In this document: piece by piece, positions 45,300 to 49,765 of the stretch
Numbering within the stretch: the first letter of the stretch is position 1
How the letters are laid out: the number at the start of each line of letters is the position of its first letter
Source: Seiridium cupressi
Lineage: Eukaryota; Ascomycota; Sordariomycetes; Amphisphaeriales; Sporocadaceae
Direction: 5' to 3'
Length of the DNA: 49,765 bases
Assembly (NCBI GenBank): GCA_036674765.1
Contig: JARVKI010000170.1
Coordinates: forward strand, 1 to 49,765
The notes under the pieces: generated by a model
What the model saw: only the letters and a program-made list of their open reading frames with translations
Database searches by the model: none
What the model was told of the DNA's origin: nothing
Position numbers and translations under genes: made by a program

Positions 45300-46047
45300 C
45301 GTTTAAAGATTTTTTATTTAAATTAAAGTATATTTACGCTTTTATAAAAATAGTATTAATAATAATTTTAATAAAATATTATACGTTACCGGATTTTTAA
45401 AAGATAATATTTTCGAATAATTCGAATTAATTATAAAAAACTACTTTAATAATAATAAGGACGATAAAAACGAAAAAATTAAAAAAGTTTTCGCTAATTA
45501 TAATAAGTTTAAACGACGCTTTAAAACCACTTTTAACAATTTAAATAAAATCTGTATAATAAAAAGGAAATTTATATAATTTAAATGAAAGAGTTTCGCG
45601 ATTAAATACGTATTAAAATTTAAGTAAATCGTTTTTAAAACCGAATAAAACGACGATAATACCTTTATAACGCTTTTTTATATAAGATTTAAAAAAGGTA
45701 TTAAAAACGAAGTCGCTAAAAAGGATCGATTAAAAAACTTTAATATTTATATTAAAAAGATTATTAAAATCGATAACCGTTTATATAAAAAATAATTCGA
45801 AAAATAAGGATAATTAAAAAAATTATAAATTAATATATAAATACGACTTTAAATTAATATTAATCGATTACGTTAAAATAATTAATAACGCTTAAAAAAC
45901 GATTAACGCGGAAAAACGTTTTATAAAAAATATAATAAACTTATAAATTTTAACGCTATAAAACGAGAAATTAGCAGGTATAATAAAAAGTTAATAATAT
46001 ATTATAATTATAAAAAAATAAAGCATTTTACTAACGAATACCGCTCG
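45300..46047 (+). pseudogene. gag relic with zinc knuckle
   Basis: The capsid-like region ends with FYIRFKKGIKNEVAK and IKIDNRLYKK (about 45690-45795), matching the Gag pattern FY.GLK..VKDEL...I.IDNRL.ER. At 46000-46041 the nucleocapsid knuckle C-x2-C-x4-H-x4-C survives as Y-x2-Y-x4-H-x4-Y: each cysteine codon TGY has become TAY, and the His is intact. Confidence 0.7.
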
Positions 46048-48039
46048 CTTAAAAAAGAACGCCTTTTTAAGCTAGTTTTAAAAAGACGATAATTTAACTT
46101 TATTACAAAGAAATTAATTAAGCACGATAGCCTGTTTTAAACGGTATATTATAACGATTAATACGGAGCGTATAAATTAAATAAAGATAAAACAGGATAA
46201 TATTTTATAATACCGGTTATTAAAATTATCGCGGTAATAAAAAGAAACCCTGCGGAATAACGTATTAATATTTATAAATACTTTATTTATTTTAACGAAA
46301 ATAAGGATAAATCCGATTAAAACTAGGTTATTATCTATTATATAAAATAATAATAAAAAAAAGAAAACTTAAATTAAACCGAAATATTAAAGCTACGTTT
46401 AATTAAAAAAGGAATTAATAAAGTTCTTATTATAATATAACGATTTATTAAGTATTAAAATAACTTTAAAGTAGTAATTATCTTTAAAAGATTATTTTAT
46501 AATATTTTAAAACTTAAAAATGTCTTAATAAAAACTATTATAAAAAATAAGTTTAAAAACGCTTATACCTTTAATATAATATTTAAAAATAACGTTTAAT
46601 TAAAAATAAAGTATTTAAATTATATAAATATATTTTAAATTAATTATATCGACCGATTATATAATTAATACTTTAAAAAGAAATTAAAATATTAATTCTT
46701 TTTTAAAAAACTAGAATTAAACCTTATTAAAATATTATAAATCGTAAAACGAATAAGAAACGTTATTATTATTTATAAAAACCTTTAAAAATACGCGGTA
46801 ATTACTAGCGACTTATAAAAAATACGCGAGTATATTTTAAAATTGCGAACGTAAAACTAATATAAAATCGATAAATATTTAATTTATATTAATAAAAAAA
46901 GTTTAACTTAAAAGTAAATTAAAAAATATAATAAAACGGGACGACTTTTTATTAAATTAAAATCCCTTTTATTTAATATTATTATAAATTAATAGAAAAA
47001 AAAAACGACCCCGAAAAATTAATCCGGAAAGTATTTAAAAAATAATATAATAAAAAGGTTAAATTACGAATTTATAAAATTATAAATCGAATTTAAACGC
47101 AGCGATAAAATAAAAAACTAACGCTTTTTATATAAATAATATTATAAATTTTTATAAAATTAAAAATAAAGTAAAAAGCCGATAAATAAAAATATAATAA
47201 ATTTTTAATATATTAAAGCCGGGAAGATTTATATATAAATTACGTTTTTATTTATTAAAAAGCCGAGAATAAAAGAGAATAATAACGATATTACCGACGC
47301 GATAAACGTTTAAAAAACGATTAAAACCGTATATAACGGGATAATAACGGTTAAATATTAAATCTTTATACGTTATAAAAACGAGCGTATATAACTATTT
47401 TACGATTAAAATGCGAATTATAAATTAAAATATTAAAGCTTTAATTAATATAAAAGTTTAAAGAAATTTTATTTCGTTATAAATCGTTAATAAATTTTAA
47501 ATATTATAAAAATAAAAAAAACGCCTTATTAATTTAAAATTATAAATAAAGAATTAATAATATATAATAACGGAATCGTTAATATAAAAACTATATATAT
47601 TTAAATTTACGTTTAAAATTATAATAAAAAACTTACGTACGATATTATAAAAATAATAAATTACGATTTAATTTTAAAAATACCCTAATTATAAACGAGT
47701 AATCTTTAAATAAATTAAAATATAAGCTAGTTTTAATAAGATATATTAGGAAAAGATTTAACTTTTAAATAACGCTTAACGGAAAAACTTTTAAATAAGC
47801 TTAAAATATTTAAATCTTACATTATAACTAAAAATATTAAACCGAAATTTATATATAAAATACTTAAAAAATATAAGTAATTTAACGATTTATTTAATAA
47901 AAAACTAAATATAAAATTATTAATATATATAAAATTTAATTACGAAATACCTTTAAAGGAAAGTATAAAATTATATTTTATATTTATTTACCCGGTACGG
48001 TTATAATACGAAAAAACACTTAAAAAATACTTTAATAAA

Positions 48040-48440
48040 ATATTATTAAAAAGATAAATTAAAGAATTTATTTTACCCGTAAAATATTTAATACTTTTTA
48101 TACCAAAAAAAAGTAAAAACGGGAAGTTTAAATAAAGACTTTATATCGATTATTAAAAACTTAACGAAATTACGATTAAAAATAAATACCCTTTACCGTT
48201 AATTAAAAATTTATAAAATAAATTATATAATATTAAATAATTTATAACCTTAAATTTACTTAATATATATAAATTAATTAAAATTAAAAAAGGCGATAAA
48301 TAAAAAATAATATTTTATAATAAATATAAATATTTTAAATATTTAATTATACTTTTTAAATTTATAAATATATTTATAAATTTAAAAAAGAGTAAATTTT
48401 ATTAATAAAAAATTACTTTCGTAAAATATATAATATTTTT
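48040..48440 (+). pseudogene. Reverse transcriptase relic lacking the YxDD segment
   Basis: Readable pieces are FIPKKSKNGKF, LYIDYQKLNEITIKN (with the stop read as Gln), KYPLPLI, TLNLLNIYKLIKIKKGD and YFKYLIILF. The first catalytic Asp is replaced by Asn (TLNL for TLDL). The frame then passes directly to FINLKKSKFYQ, which in Ty3/Gypsy elements follows the YxDD motif by some 30 residues, so roughly 50-60 codons including YxDD are missing in frame. Confidence 0.8.
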
Positions 48441-48689
48441 AAAAAAAAGTCTAAATAAAGGATTTTAAAATAATAATAATTAAAGAATAATTAACGCTTT
48501 AAAACGTTATAAACGTATAATTCTTTTTAAAGTTAATAAATTATTATAAAATAATTATCCTTAATTTCACAAAAGTAAAAAGCCTTTTAACGAATTTAAT
48601 TAAAAAGGATTTATTATTTTAATAAACTTATACCGAATAATAAGCGTTTAAAAAGCTTAAAAAAGAATAACGGAAAAACCCGTTATAAT

Positions 48690-49090
48690 TATAACCGACT
48701 TTAATAAAGAATTCGAAATCGAAATCAACGTATCGGATTACGTAATCGGTGGCCAGCTTAGTTAATAAAAGAACGATAAAAAGTTACACTTAATTATTTA
48801 TTATTTTAAAAAGCTTAACGGATTAAAGCTTAACTATTAAATCTACGATAAAAAATTAATAATAATTATTAAAGCATTTAAAAAATAAAAATATTACTTT
48901 AATAAAATAATATATTAAATTAAAGTTTATACCGATTATAAAAACTTAATATCGTTTATTAATAATAAAGAATTTAATAAACGATAAATACGATAATTAA
49001 AATTTTTAATAAATTTTAATTTTATTATTATTTATTAAATAAAATCGGATAATAAAAAAGCCGACGCGTTAAGTTATAAATTAAATTATT
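48690..49090 (+). pseudogene. RNase H relic
   Basis: Reads PVIIITDFNKEFEIEINVSD, then YVIGGQLS, two RIP stops, KKLHLIIYYFKKLNGLKLNY, IYDKKLIIIIKAFKK and further on SDNKKADALSYK. This is the canonical Ty3/Gypsy RNase H with the TDAS..AIGGVLSQ, Y.S.KL...E.NY.IYDKELLAIV and ADALSR landmarks. Base changes are the expected C-to-T/G-to-A. Confidence 0.85.
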
Positions 49091-49399
49091 TTTAAAAAGT
49101 ATTTAAAAAATATATATTATTTTTACGATTAATAAAAAAAAAACTTTATACCGATTATAAACTTATACGTTATTAACCGTATAATTATATAAAAAATATA
49201 AATTAAGAAAATAAATAAAAAATATTAAAAAATAAAAGTTTTAATATATTAAAAGAAAATATACCTTTTTAAAAAGTTCCGAAAAGAATTTATTTAAAAG
49301 TATTACGCATTATTATTTAATAAATATATAAAAGTATTTAAAATTATTAAAAGGATTTAATAACATTTTAATTATAAAAACTTAAAATAATATATTTTT

Positions 49400-49765
49400 A
49401 AAGTTATTAAAAATTACAATTTTTATAATAAAGCTAAAATATTTAAATATAAATTATATAAAGAATTATAATTAATAATATTATTTAATAAAGTTTAAAA
49501 ATTAATCGTTATAAATTTTATTATTAAATTATTATTATTAAAGGAATTAATAACAAACGTAAAATATAATAATATTTTTATTATTACGGAACGATTTATA
49601 AAATACGGATATTTTATTTTATATAAAAAGGTAAGCGACGTTATAAAACTCGTTTATATTATTTTTAAAATTATAATTAATTAATACGGGTTATTAAACG
49701 AATTTATCTCCGATAAAAATAAGCTTTTTACGTTAAAATTCTAATAATCCTTTATATTATAATTA
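49400..49765 (+). pseudogene. Integrase core relic (cut by window end)
   Basis: Reads KLIVINFIIKLLLLKELI, NIFIITERFIKYGYFILYKK, then INQYGLLNEFISDKN and LFTLKF. These match the integrase core W..ISMDFI..LP, D.ILVVVDRLTKYAHF, GLP..IVSDRD and LFTSKFW. At the first catalytic Asp position, Asn is found (INFI for MDFI), a G-to-A change. Confidence 0.78.

Larger units (their letters stand above)
45231..49765 (+). mobile_element. RIP-inactivated Ty3/Gypsy retrotransposon, internal region
   Basis: Very AT-rich with CpA and TpG rare and CpG spared. Reading through RIP-type stops (TAA/TAG where CAA, CAG or TGG stood), one strand gives the order gag, zinc knuckle, reverse transcriptase, RNase H, integrase: Ty3/Gypsy order. 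The element continues beyond the window. It cannot be active: dozens of stops, destroyed zinc-knuckle cysteines and an RT active-site deletion. The protease is not recognisable by eye between 46100 and 48000. Confidence 0.88.

Overview
This is a stretch of a filamentous ascomycete genome (Pezizomycotina; gene style and content suggest Eurotiales, i.e. an Aspergillus/Penicillium-like fungus, by inference). The genes carry short introns of about 46-137 nt with GTAAGT-type donors and CTAAC/CTGAC-type branch sites. An alpha-tubulin gene and an Ede1 endocytosis gene are unmistakably fungal. Both ends of the window, and one internal block, are extremely AT-rich with CpA/TpG almost gone, the footprint of repeat-induced point mutation (RIP) on transposons.

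Layout. 1-600: RIP-mutated LTR remnant, inverted relative to the element at the right end. 0.95-9.4 kb: two large STAND/NLR-type genes, a minus-strand NACHT protein with a +1 frameshift just after the P-loop and a plus-strand ankyrin-type protein with a probable frameshift at a T homopolymer. They are fenced on the right by another AT-rich RIP-like block (9.41-9.83 kb). 9.9-11.4 kb: a secreted beta-helix-like protein. 13.1-24.7 kb: a conserved core block with EDE1, tubA-type alpha-tubulin, a Pga1-like GPI-mannosyltransferase II cofactor, a WW-domain protein and an intron-containing tRNA-Leu(AAG). 25.6-28.4 kb: a large multi-exon membrane protein. 28.7-36.3 kb: an accessory zone with two Zn2Cys6 regulators of secondary-metabolism type, a SnoaL/NTF2-like protein, and three decayed genes (ankyrin protein, MFS transporter, DUF3431 protein). 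It looks like the remains of a metabolite cluster or subtelomeric graveyard. 37.9-40.8 kb: a divergent pair, a membrane GT2 polysaccharide synthase (hyaluronan-synthase/Cps1-like) and an AA11-type LPMO with a C-terminal membrane anchor. 41.1-43.0 kb: a seven-exon amino-acid permease. 44.4-49.8 kb: LTR pieces and the internal region of a heavily RIPed Ty3/Gypsy retrotransposon in which gag, zinc knuckle, reverse transcriptase, RNase H and integrase can still be read through the stops. It runs off the right edge.

The conserved core is intact, whereas almost every broken gene lies in the accessory flanks. The most interesting candidate system is the GT2 + anchored AA11 pair, which may make and remodel a surface polysaccharide. 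The NLR pair beside RIP blocks is the second. Exon boundaries were inferred by hand from splice signals and reading-frame continuity; no similarity search was run, so family names rest on motif recognition.
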